Shown here: piece by piece, positions 32,183-42,397 of the stretch
How positions within the stretch are numbered: position 1 is the first letter of the stretch
How the letters are laid out: each line of letters begins with the position of its first letter
Assembly: GCA_036245525.1 (NCBI GenBank)
Contig: BTPG01000005.1
Location: 212,232,399-212,296,398, forward strand
Origin: Semisulcospira habei
Taxonomy: Eukaryota; Mollusca; Gastropoda; Semisulcospiridae
Direction: 5' to 3'
DNA: 64,000 nucleotides
Notes under the pieces: model-generated
What the model saw: only the letters and a program-made list of their open reading frames with translations
The model's database searches: none
Told to the model about the DNA's origin: nothing
Translations under genes and position numbers: made by a program

Positions 32183-34860
32183 GTGAAGATGGCCGCAAGA
32201 CACAGCAACCAAAGACGTAAACAGGCGCATGCCAAAGCACGCTACAAAAACTACCACACATCAAAACGAGACACCAAACGTACTGAAGAGGTCAATAAAG
32301 CCAAAACTTTCGTCACTAATCTGTCAAAACACAAACTGACAAACCCACAGTACCTCCTACTCGCCAAAGGAATAATATTCATCTCGACACCCCTACAACA
32401 CACCCACAAAAGAGAAATCATAATGAACTGAGGAACTGGCACGTATGATGCGTTGCGAATACCAATTGCCGTTACTCTTCTCTCAAAGCACGGACAAACC
32501 GTTTTAGTAACAGTTTTTATCCTGGTGCTGTCCGAGCCCTTGCAGTGTTATATGCGTGCGATGATGTGCTCTGTGGGCCGATCATAGAGTTTTATTGCCG
32601 AGGCCGACTGATGTTTGCGTGAATTACTGAGTGAGAGTGGCCGGCCTAGAGAGCACTTCGCCCATTCTTTGTGCTATCCCTTTGGCTGTTGGTGGTGCTT
32701 TCTTTTTTTTTGGTCGAGCTGACTCCATGAGTCTCCTCCCCCGGCAGGGCGCGCCCGGAACGGTTGACAGACTGAGTCATGTATAACAGTATTAGCCTAG
32801 TCTTATGATATATATTAACCAGTTCTACACCCAACTGTGATCACTAAATTAGTGATATTTAGTCTAAGATATTCTGTTTTGATTTTAAATGATATACCTT
32901 TAATTACTTCAGATTACTAGACTAATAGGCGTGTGTGTGTGTGTGTGAGATGAGCGTGAGTGTGCATGGTACGCATTGGTTTGTGATATTAGTTGATTAG
33001 TTTTAAAGTTTGTACAGTGTGTGTAGGGCATTGGATTTGTGTATTAATTTTTTTTATTGTTGACTGTGATGTTTGTAATTGTAACGACACCAACACACAT
33101 TCCTATGCTTTATGTTCTGAAAGCAAATGGCAATAAACAGTATCTTCTTTTTATCTTTAATTCGCTGGCCCAGAAACAAAATCACCTCTACACCCTTTCA
33201 GAAGCAACTCAGGTTATGAGCCACGCAGAGGCTGCATCGCTTTGGAAACATACATCAGCAACACAAGGGAAGAACTGGTACACCTGGAAAATAAAGAATA
33301 AGACCGAACACTACGAAAGAGGAACGGCAGGCCATCCAGGAAATCAAAAACAACAAGGAAATCGTTATTGAAAGGCAGACAAAAGCTCCACCATCGTCAT
33401 CGTAGACAGAGATGATTATATTAAAAAAAAAGCGGAAACCCAACTACGAGGAATACACTACCAAAACATAGTGTCCCCTAACATGAACGATATAGACAGT
33501 GAAGTGTTGCGACTGATACAATCGATGTTTACCAGCGGAGAGATTGACTTCACAACCACCTACAAGTTCCTGCTACAATCCAAAGAGAAGAGAGACCCCG
33601 CCCACCTATACATATTACCGACAACACACAAGTTGACACCTCAGCAACTAGGAGAAGCGGAACAAAACGGACTGAATGGACTACGCATCCCAGGGCGACC
33701 CATCATCTCACAAGTTGCAACCCCAACATATTACATCGGACACCTTATTGACATCTTCCTACTCCCATTCGTGGAGAAACTACCAACGTACCTGAAAGAC
33801 AAACCTGCATTCATACGCCCGATAGGAGAAACGGATTCCACGAAGACACAAAAATCTGTGTCTATGACATCTCAAATATGTACACAGTACTGAACCAAGA
33901 CGCGCTCTTGCAAGCCACCAGCGGCGCACTACCTGAGACGCTCCGACTACCTCCCCTACCAAGCATGAAAAGGAATAGAATAGTGGAACGTCTGGCACTA
34001 ATGCTGAAAAACAACATCTTCGCCTTCAAGGGACAAAATTACAAACAAATCATCGGCTGCGCAATGGGCCAAGTCCCATCCCCCTCATGCAGTGACCTAC
34101 TAATGGCACGAATTATGGACGAAGTCATCAACAACTACCCACACAAGGATACCATCATACTTCACAAACGATACAGAGATGATGGGATTATCTTTATCCG
34201 GGGATCAAATGAAGAAATCAACAGCCTTTTCACGCTAGCAAACGCACACAAATAAGGAGTCAGCTTCACACACCAAATCTGTGAGAACGAGGCAACTTTC
34301 CTTGACATCACAATCTACAAAGGAACAAAATTTGAGGAATCCAAGCACTTTGATGTCAGAATGTACAGAAAACCAACCGAGACATTCCAATACTTACACC
34401 GAAAATCAGCGCTCGGCAGTTTTCAACGGCCTTGTGACAGGAGAGACGCTTCGCATAACACGAAACTGCTACGATGAAAAAATAAGACAGCAACAAACAA
34501 CCATTTTCAACGAAAAATTAACAGCACAATACAGCAAAAAGACACTAAGCGGAGGTGAACAACACACCCGACAAACTTTCCTACAAGAAAAAAAAGGGAA
34601 AAGAAAAGAAAAAACACCAATCACTTCCCCCTTGGCTGGTCACCAAGTATAACCCCAGAACGAAAAGACAGGCTAGAGCGCTAGGTTGCAAAGAAATCTT
34701 CACGACACCTCCATGATTGCCTAGTAATAAAAACACAAAAACCTGGGAGACCTACTCATCTCCTCCTCCAAACTGGCACCGCACACAAACAACGAAGAAC
34801 AATCAGGGTGACAAAACAAGACAAAGAGACAAAAAATGACCAAGTTTAATAACAACAGCC
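32183..34860 (+). mobile_element. Penelope-like retroelement, decayed and interrupted
   Basis: Protein blocks diagnostic of Penelope-like RTs are present in order on the plus strand, with an unrelated ~750-bp segment (about 32400-33150) between the first and second. No GIY-YIG endonuclease was recognised after the RT; the coding similarity fades after YNPRTKRQARALG near 34680. Terminal repeats could not be identified. Confidence 0.82.
32195..34650 (+). pseudogene. Penelope-like reverse transcriptase
   Basis: The N-terminal block FVTNLSKHKLTNPQYLLLAK, then GIIFIST (32300-32395), is the conserved 'NLS...LLSKGL.F.PTP' motif of Penelope-like elements. After the interruption come STIVIVDRDDYI (about 33384-33420), LYILPTTHKL, LRIPGRPIISQVATPTYYIG and LPTYLKDKPAFI (to ~33840), YDISNMYT in another frame, NIFAFKGQNYKQIIGCAMGQ and the catalytic YRDD at 34172-34183, then ATFLDITIYKG and MYRKPTETFQYLHRKSALG. 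At least four frame changes or stops (about 33369, 33845, 34254, 34430) inactivate it. Confidence 0.85.
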
Positions 34861-35505
34861 GAGGTACATCACACGACAGGAATGCAAACCACAGGACTAC
34901 ACGAAAGGCATGAGCCCCGAAAACAAAGCAGACATGGGTAACAGACTGAATACAAAAAAGTCAGTACACCTTTCTCCGAGTACACACACAAACAGACATA
35001 CAAGAATTTTGTGAAACCAAAACCATTCTCTTCACTACAATAGGGAATAGAGCTGCAAGTCATCCGGCAAACAACAGAGGCAGATGGCAATTGTACATCG
35101 GTGCCAACAACTAAAGCGAAACTTGGAAGCCATGGAGGGATAGATCGCAGCTGGCCCACACCAACAAGACCCCTCACGACTCCGAACCATGGTGAACTCC
35201 ATGCGTGAACGCTGCATTGAATGCTTGGCTGCAAACGGTGAGTACACTCGCTACTGACTGGACCTGTCTTGCGTGACTTTTCAAATGAGGGGTGAGTGAA
35301 CATTTTAACGTACTGCTGTTGTTACAATTGCTTGATTTACTCAAAACTGAAATGAAATTGTTACTGAATAAATTAGCAAAGTACTGACTCCAAGTATTGT
35401 TACATTATTTGTGTGGCGTTGTCGGTGCGTCTGCGATATAAAAAAAAGTGGCCCTTAAGTTTTGACCATAAGTATATATATAATTTTGTGATGACATCTG
35501 CATAC
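34861..35505. other. Unassigned stretch with a TIR-like 20-mer
   Basis: No gene is recognised. An AATAAA at about 35368 could be a polyadenylation signal of an older element. The 20-mer at 35448-35467 is the exact reverse complement of 14124-14143. Confidence 0.35.
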
Positions 35506-37478
35506 CTACTAAGACTGTAACAAAATATCCTAACGACAAGCCTTGGTTCAGTAAAACTATTAGGGACAAACGCAATGCAAAACTGGAAGCCTTCGCCTCT
35601 AATGACAAAGAACAGTATAAAAAAAAAAAGCTAAATATGAGTTACATAAGTGTATTAAGACATCAAAAAGACAATACCGACAGAAACTGGAAAGCAACCT
35701 GATTACGAACTATTCTAGACATGTGGCAAGGCATACCAAAAAAAAAAAAAATCACAAATTACAAGCAAGCATCAAAACGCGAAGACACTCACAGCCCCAC
35801 ACTGGCAAACGACCTGAACGTGTTTTACGGTCGTTTTGACAGGCACAGTAGACATTTATCCCCCGTTACTGTGCCACCCCCGCTTAGTACCGATGAGGAT
35901 TGTCTTGTGGTGGTGTTTGAAACTGATGTGAGGCGGCTTCTCAGAGGTTTGAATGTGCATAAGGCAGCAGGTCCTGATGCGATTTCTCCGGGCCTATTGC
36001 GTTACTGTGCCGACCAGCTTTCGAGCGTTCTAATAGTCATATTTCACTGGTCGTTACGGCATGCGAGGTTCCACACTGTCTCAAAAATTTAATTATTATC
36101 CCCGTACCAAAGAAGACAACCACCAATACCCTAAATGACTACAGGCCTGTGGAACTGAACTCCGTCATAATGAAAACGTTCGAGCGGCTGGTCCTGCAGC
36201 ACATCACGTCTGTCATGTCGCCCTCGATCCTTATCAGTTTGCTTACCGCGCGAACCCATCTGCAGAAGACGCTGTGTCGCTAGATCTTCACTATATTCTG
36301 CAGCATCTTGACAAGCCAAATGCGTATGTTAGGCTACTTTTTGTTGAATACATCAGCGCATTCAACACTATCATACCGTTCAAACTGCATGTAAAGCTGC
36401 TGAAAACTTGGCTTCGAACAGTCCATCTGTAACTGGTTTCTGGATTTCCTGTTAAACAGACCCCAGATTGTCAAGATCTGTTCGTGTGGTCAGACCTGTG
36501 ATCAGCTGTGTCAGTTCCCTACTCCTGGTCAATGTAGACATTTATCCCAGTCTTTGACCTTGAGTACGGGAGCTCCCCAAGGATGTGTTTTATCCCCATT
36601 GTTTTATTCTCCTTTTACACACGACTTTGTGTCCCATCATGATAGCACACTTATAGTGAAATTTGCTATTGATGCGACAGTCAAGGGTTTTTACATAACA
36701 ATGACAAGAGTGCATATCCGGATGAGGTAGACATGCTAGTAGGCTACAATAACTTGCATTTGCATGTTGGTAAGACCAAGGAAACGATAGTCGATTTCAG
36801 GGAAAAACAATGACCCCCCCCCCCCCCTCCCTTAACCATGCAAGGTATATATATTGAAATTGTTGAAATGTTCAAGTTCGTAGGTACTCTCATTTCGCAC
36901 GATCTGTAGTGGGAGAAGAATATTGAACAGTTAGTAAAGAGAGCTCAGCAGCGCCTGTTTTTTGTTTTTTTGGTGTTTTTTTCGGCGTTTGAAGTCTTTT
37001 GGCGTCAGTCAGCAGATCATGGTGCAGTTTTACCGCACCGCCATTGAGAGTGTTTTTACCTTCTCAATGTCTGTGTGGTATGGCAGCGCAACTAACAAAG
37101 CCCGCAAGAAATTAAATAGGGTGATCAAAACAGCATCTCATATTGTTGGAACTGATCTCTCGCTGGAATCTGTGTACCACGCACGCACCATCAAGAAAGC
37201 GAGCTCCATCATACATAACGAGCACTATCCTGCACATAGCCTGTTCGAGCCCTTACCATCTAGCTCACGCTTTTGATCCATTAAAGCCAAAACCACTCGT
37301 TTTCAGAGTAGCTTTTATCCCTTGGCTGTTCAGGCCCTGTCTAATGTGGCCGAAAAATGGAACATCACAGCACTCATAAACTTATCCCTACAATGCCGTC
37401 CCCGTGGCTCTTGTTTTATCTTTCCCTCTCTTTTCCCTCGGACCCCCACACGGATCTGCCCTAGGGGACTTGGGTGGG
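35506..37478 (+). mobile_element. L2-like LINE, 5' part (continues at 56111-56439)
   Basis: RT coding remains (35520-37345) are followed by the beginning of the 3' UTR, which is cut at 37478 by the large LTR element and resumes after it at 56111. The second copy of this 3' UTR at 60480-60870 is uninterrupted and confirms the join. The terminal motif is GGGACGTTAAGCAACGTACA and the tail is CAAT-rich. The clade (L2/CR1 group) is inferred from RT block similarity. Confidence 0.85.
35510..37345 (+). pseudogene. L2-like RT, multiply frameshifted
   Basis: Recognisable blocks in order: [71 protein letters not shown] text, [40 protein letters not shown] (across a frame change), [16 protein letters not shown], and FAIDATVKG where FADD is expected, so the active site is lost. 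Then VEMFKFVGTLISHDL and QIMVQFYRTAIESVFTFSMS, then VWYGSATNKARKKLNRVIKT. The many frame changes make this an old copy, older than the LTR element inside its 3' UTR. Confidence 0.82.
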
Positions 37479-38358
37479 TGTGATGAAACTCTATGCTCAT
37501 GCATAGTGTTCACACAGTAGGGTAAATACGGTACGGTTCTTGTTAACGGTTTGTTTGTGCCGATAGTCCGTGAGGTACGAGACCCACGTGAAATCTTTAG
37601 GACATGGTTAGCACGGTAAGCGTTAGTGAGTTGTAGGCAGAAGTTCAGTCTGGCAGAGCGGTAGAAACATTAGTACTGGGCTTTATCGTCAGTGTGAACA
37701 GATGTGTGTGAGATACCTAGCCCGTATTCCAAGACTCTGAAACCTAGAATTCAGGTATGTTTCTATATATGTATCATTGATGGTTACTTGCGTTAAGGAT
37801 AGTATGCGTTGGTAAGAGTAATTTGGTTGTATAGTGTTGACCGGTTTGGTTCAGTTATGTGGGTTTGGAATTCAGTGAGGTAACCGGTGGTTTTCGTACA
37901 TAGTTATTTACCGAGATAGATAACTAAAGGAATGTGAGGGGTATATGTCTGTTGTTATGAAGGTAGTACGTGGTTGGTTAAGCATAGTCTTTTCCAGTGT
38001 AGAGAATAGTGTATAGCGAGAGTGTTAGGCTATAGTCTGTTTCAAGCTAATGACAGAGATATGGGGTTTTATGAAAGTAGTCACCAGGGACCTAACGTGA
38101 GGTCTTCTCTCCATCTCAATCTTTACTCAGGGAGTGAGCGACCGGGACCGAGACACCCGAGTCACAGCGAAAACTGCGAAACGGTACGAGTAACGAGGAC
38201 GTCCGCAATACGAGAGACAGGACGACCCGAGGAGCGTACAACGAAGGACTTGCATGCCTAGACGTGAGAAGGACTAACGTAACCAGGCGACAACACCAAA
38301 CAGGTTGGAGAGTGAGAGACCAATGCGTACGACTGGGGGCAAGTCTGCGTGCGTTACA
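37479..38358 (+). repeat. 5' LTR, internally deleted
   Basis: 880 bp from TGTGATGAAACT to GTGCGTTACA. Compared with the 3' LTR it lacks ~185 bp after GAAAGTAG (about 38079) and another ~200 bp between GAGACCAAT (about 38324) and GCGTACGACTGGG. The (TG)n and most of the downstream region are therefore gone. The remaining parts match the 3' LTR with only scattered substitutions. Confidence 0.93.
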
Positions 38359-38359
38359 G

Positions 38360-38369
38360 TGGTGACCCT
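38360..38369 (+). promoter_or_regulatory. tRNA primer-binding site
   Basis: TGGTGACCCT begins two bases after the end of the 5' LTR, where LTR retrotransposons pair with the 3' end of a tRNA (TGG matches the CCA end). The tRNA species is not determined. Confidence 0.75.
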
Positions 38370-38795
38370 ATTTTAGCGGTAGTGTTTTAGAGGAGTTCGG
38401 GCGCTAGTGAGTAGCGATTTTAGAGTAAGGGTTGATTGTTATGTGCGTGTTGGGTTGTTTGGTTTAGATTCCCCTCTCCAATTCTAGGGGGTAAGATCCG
38501 TTGTTTCTGTAGTTTCTGGATCTTACGAGGAGCTAGTTCTTGTTTCTTCCTTTTGTATAGGTAGTCTTCTTTTTCCTTTCTCTTCTTTCTATCGTTCTTA
38601 TTCTGGACGTCCAAAGTAGGTCACTGTTTTCTGCGTAGGTAGTTGATATTGTTGTGAGTTTTCGTTTTAAGTTTTTGCCTTTGATTTGGTTGTTGTTGTT
38701 TTTTTTTGTTGTTGTTGTTTTTTATTGTTTTGTTTTTTTTTTGGGGGGGAGTATTTCTTACGTGTTTCACCTTTTTGGAAAAAGTTATTGTAAAT

Positions 38796-38920
38796 ATGGA
38801 GTCAGACCCGGTAGAGGCTTATATTAAACAAGGTGAGAGGTAAGGACTTACAGATGAGAAACATTTTTGAGTACATTGAGAAATGTAAGGATAGGGAGGA
38901 TAGGGCGAGAGAAAGAGAAG

Positions 38921-39005
<85 letters not shown>

Positions 39006-39078
39006 AAGAGAAAGAGTGCTTAAGAAAGAGGAACTAGAAGTTCAGAAAGCCTTGAAAGAGAAGGAATTAGAAGCTCAC

Positions 39079-39107
<29 letters not shown>
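38796..39107 (+). pseudogene. Gag, 5' part with (GA)n-encoded Arg-Glu coil
   Basis: ATG at 38796 gives MESDPVEAYIKQGER, then a stop at 38841. The frame shifted by one continues with LQMRNIFEYIEKCKDREDRA and a run of Arg-Glu pairs encoded by (AG)n (38927-39001), then ERVLKKEELEVQKALKEKEL. This charged coiled coil is common at the N-terminus of invertebrate Ty3/gypsy Gag. The frame is cut at 39107 by the 3' end of a minus-strand LINE. Confidence 0.75.
38927..39001. repeat. (AG)n tract in gag
   Basis: About 75 bp of AG that codes for Arg-Glu in the gag frame. A second short AG run (39083-39107) is where the first nested LINE joins. Confidence 0.98.
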
Positions 39108-39109
<2 letters not shown>

Positions 39110-39327
39110 TGATGATGATGATGAAACTTTATTTATCAACGGTAAAAAGTTTTGACAGAAACAAATCGTCATTTTACAAACTTGCCGTTGCTAACATCTA
39201 CAAGATAAAATAGATTAAAAGATAATAATAATAATAAACAATTATATTTACACATATTATTTCATGCAACAATAAAAAAAATTTAAAATGATACAAAATA
39301 ATAATAACACTTAACATTCATCTTATA

Positions 39328-39391
<64 letters not shown>

Positions 39392-41837
39392 CAACAATAT
39401 AGATAAATGCATAATTATATTACATAAAAGCATTAACCATCAGGGTTTGTTTAAATGCCCAGTGTTGTTATGTTTGGCTCATCAGGTAATCAAAAAGTTT
39501 CGTTTTAAAGATTCCAAGTGAGGCTATAGTCTTCAAATGTGCAGGAATAGTGTTCCATGCAAACGGTCCAGAAAAGGATAAACTAGTTTTAAAGAGGTCA
39601 ATTCTAGGCAGAGGTAGGGGTAAAGTATTGTTTCTTGAGGACCGTTCGCGTTCTTGCTGTGGCACAAATTTGGTGGTTAGATACTGCGGTGTCATGTTAT
39701 TTAATATCTTGTGCATGAGGATGCATTTGTTGAAACTAAGTTGTTGACGCAGGCCGAGAATGTTTAGATGTCTAAATTTGTCCGTGGTAGGAATGGGCCG
39801 GGTATCTATCATTTTGACAGCTCTTTTATATATAGAATTTAACCTGTTCATGTGAACATCACTACAACCGTCCCACACTGTGGAGACATAATCAACGTGA
39901 GACTTGATATGGGCATGAAAAAACAGTTTACGAGTATGTGTATCCGTTACTTGTCTAAGCTGGGACAACAGGAAAGTGTTTTTAGCAATGGTTTTACAGA
40001 CTGTATTTATATGCGTCTCCCAACATAATTGTTCGTCAACGTGTATTCCCAAGAATTTACGCTCTGTGACTTGTTCTATCGGTTTAGCGTTCAGTTGTAA
40101 ATGTAACGGCTGTGGTCGGCGTTGGTGTTTTTGTCGTGTAGTGATTAAAATACTCTTTGTTTTTCCTGGATGAAGAACCATATGATTCTCTTTACACCAG
40201 TCGGAAACCTCGCTGAGACTACTTTGTAAGCTAATGGTAATGTCAGCTGTTTTTTTACCCGAAACATGGAGGCTCATATCGTCCGCAAACAGGTTGCAAT
40301 TAACATCAGTGTTAGTAATATGCAAAGGCAAATCATTAATGAATATTATAAATAGAAGAGGTCCCAAGATCGACCCCTGGGGGACACCGTAGTTAACTTG
40401 TCCTTGTTTAGAGTATTTTCCATGAGTATATACCTTTTGTTTTCTGTCTTTTAGGTATGATCTAAAAAATGCTATGGCAGTTTCACTTATATGGTATGCT
40501 GCTAGCTTCTTTAAGAGAATGTCATGGTCGACAAGATCAAATGCTTTTTGTAGGTCTAAGAAAACCGCTCCAGACATCAGGTTTTTATTTATTGATTCCA
40601 GCCAGCTGTCTACAATGTGTGCCAGTGCTGACTGACATGAGTGTTTTGGTCTAAAGCCGGACTAATGAATATTTATGAAATTGCCCTTTTCTAGAAAATC
40701 GAGGAGGTGTTTTTGTATGTGTTTTTCAAGGGGTTTTGACAGGGCCGACAAAAGTGAGATAGGACGGTAGTTATTGACATCTTCAAGATCTTTTGATTTA
40801 GGGATTGGAATTACCTTGGCCTCTTTGAAAATAGTTGGAAACGTGCTGTGTTTTATACAGAGGTTAAAGATATAAGTGAGTGCCTCTACCGTATATGGTA
40901 GTGACATTTTCAGAATTTTGTTGTCTATACCATCCATCCCGGTGGACTTTTTGTTCGGCATGCTAGAGATGAATTTGCCGACTTCAGCGACGGTAATATC
41001 AGGAATGATGAATGTCTGCAGTATATTTTTGGCCTCACAGTATTTTTCCAGTACACTAGGAACTTGGTACTCTGCGTTACTACTTGCAGCTGACTGAGCA
41101 AGTGTTTCAGCTGTCGATAGGAAGTGCTTATTTAATATATCAGCTGACAAATGGGATGGTATTTTAGGGGCTGATTTACCCTTTGTTATAACGTTCAGGG
41201 CTTTCCACACCGATGCTGTATCTTTTTTGTCCCTAATCATTTCCTGGAAGAACAGTTTTTTTGACGCTCTCACTAAGTATTTAACACGATTTCGTTGTTT
41301 CTTATATTCATCAAACTGTTTTTCTTTCTTAAGTTTGTCTCTAAATGACATGGCCTGTTTGACATCTACTGTTAACCAGGGTGGCAGGGTAGAGTGCTTA
41401 ACTCGTTTTTCTCGTATGGGCGCATGCTTATTTAGGACTCCAAGGAATAGATCCATCCAGTACGACAGGGCACTGTCAGGAGAAGTGTGGTTATACACGT
41501 CCCTGAAAGGAGTATTGCGCAGATCCCGCAGAAAGTCGCCGTTATTAAATGTTTTGAAAGAACGATATTTAATTGTTTTATGTCTCTTTTTGTTCTCTTT
41601 GTCTAGTTTCATGGAGACTGTGCAACATACTGGGTTATGGTCACTGACAGCTAAGGAGGGAACATGTACATTTGATATTTTATCATCATTTGTCACATAA
41701 ATATGATCAATCAGGGTTGAAGATGTACATGTGGTTCTAGTGGGGGTTTTAATTAACTGTTCCAAACCGAATAGTGCTGTTGTTGACGCCCATGCAGCAT
41801 TGGACCCATTAGATTTAGAAAGATCAATATTAAAAGC

Positions 41838-41840
<3 letters not shown>
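39108..41840 (-). mobile_element. Nested CR1-like LINE A, 5'-truncated
   Basis: Reading on the minus strand, it begins in the endonuclease at 41840 next to (CT)n and runs through the RT to a stop at 39468. A 3' UTR follows with (CA)n at 39331-39388 and the end CTTGCCGTTGC / AACTTTATTTATCAACG, and it terminates in (ATG)n against the AG run of gag. The tail and family 3' signature match the other LINEs of this group. Confidence 0.9.
39468..41837 (-). pseudogene. LINE A ORF2: endonuclease end plus complete RT, one stop codon
   Basis: This minus frame of about 790 codons is broken only by a TAG at 40662-40664, which sits just before SGFRPKHSCQSALAH where relatives have Gln. The upstream part carries the last endonuclease motifs (LIDHIYV, SDHNPVCC), a linker with LNKHAPIREKRVKHSTLPPW, and RT fingers VNNYRPISLLSALSKPLEKH. 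The downstream part holds FLDLQKAFDLVDHDIL, YGVPQGSILGPLLF, LFADDMSLHVS, TRQKHQRRPQ and HIKSHVDYVSTVWDG. The catalytic FADD is intact. The missing 5' half of the endonuclease and the stop make it inactive, but it is young. Confidence 0.9.

Positions 41841-41909
<69 letters not shown>
41841..41909. repeat. (AG)n between two nested LINEs
   Basis: About 69 bp of AG separate the 5' end of LINE A from the 3' tail of LINE B (ACAATGACAATG on the plus strand). Confidence 0.98.
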
Positions 41910-41911
<2 letters not shown>

Positions 41912-42195
41912 ATGACAATGATTCTTTATTTTACAACGGTGAAAGTTTTGGTGAAACCATTTTTCGAACTTGCCGTTGCTAATCTACTTTACATATAATG
42001 CACAAATCACAAAATACTATCATTAAATTGGAAAAAACTAAATATATAACTAACAAAAAATTGAAATATAAAGTTTTAAAAAAGAAGAAGAAATCATTGA
42101 AGAAGTAAAATAAACATAGAAAATCTCACACATGCACACAATTGTAAAGGTATAAATCTCCATACATACATTCTTAAACACAAGCACGAGCACAA

Positions 42196-42255
42196 AACAC
42201 ACACACACACACACACACACAAAAACACACACACACACGCGCGCGCGCGCACGCA

Positions 42256-42295
<40 letters not shown>
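42196..42295. repeat. (CA)n in LINE B 3' UTR
   Basis: CA blocks around a GC-rich core (CGCGCGCGCGCACGCACGCG at about 42239-42258). It occupies the same 3' UTR position as the CA/GT tracts in the other LINEs of the family. Confidence 0.97.
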
Positions 42296-42397
42296 TACGT
42301 GCAGCATTAGCATCTTGTATTAACTGAAAATATAACTGAATTCAAGAGTTAGAAAGGGGAAAATCGTACACTGCAAGTGCAGGTTGCTGTGAAAATC

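Noticed and set aside
38833..39001. Arg-Glu repeat as an independent protein
   Set aside because: It is the (AG)n part of the gag coding sequence of the LTR element, not a separate gene.
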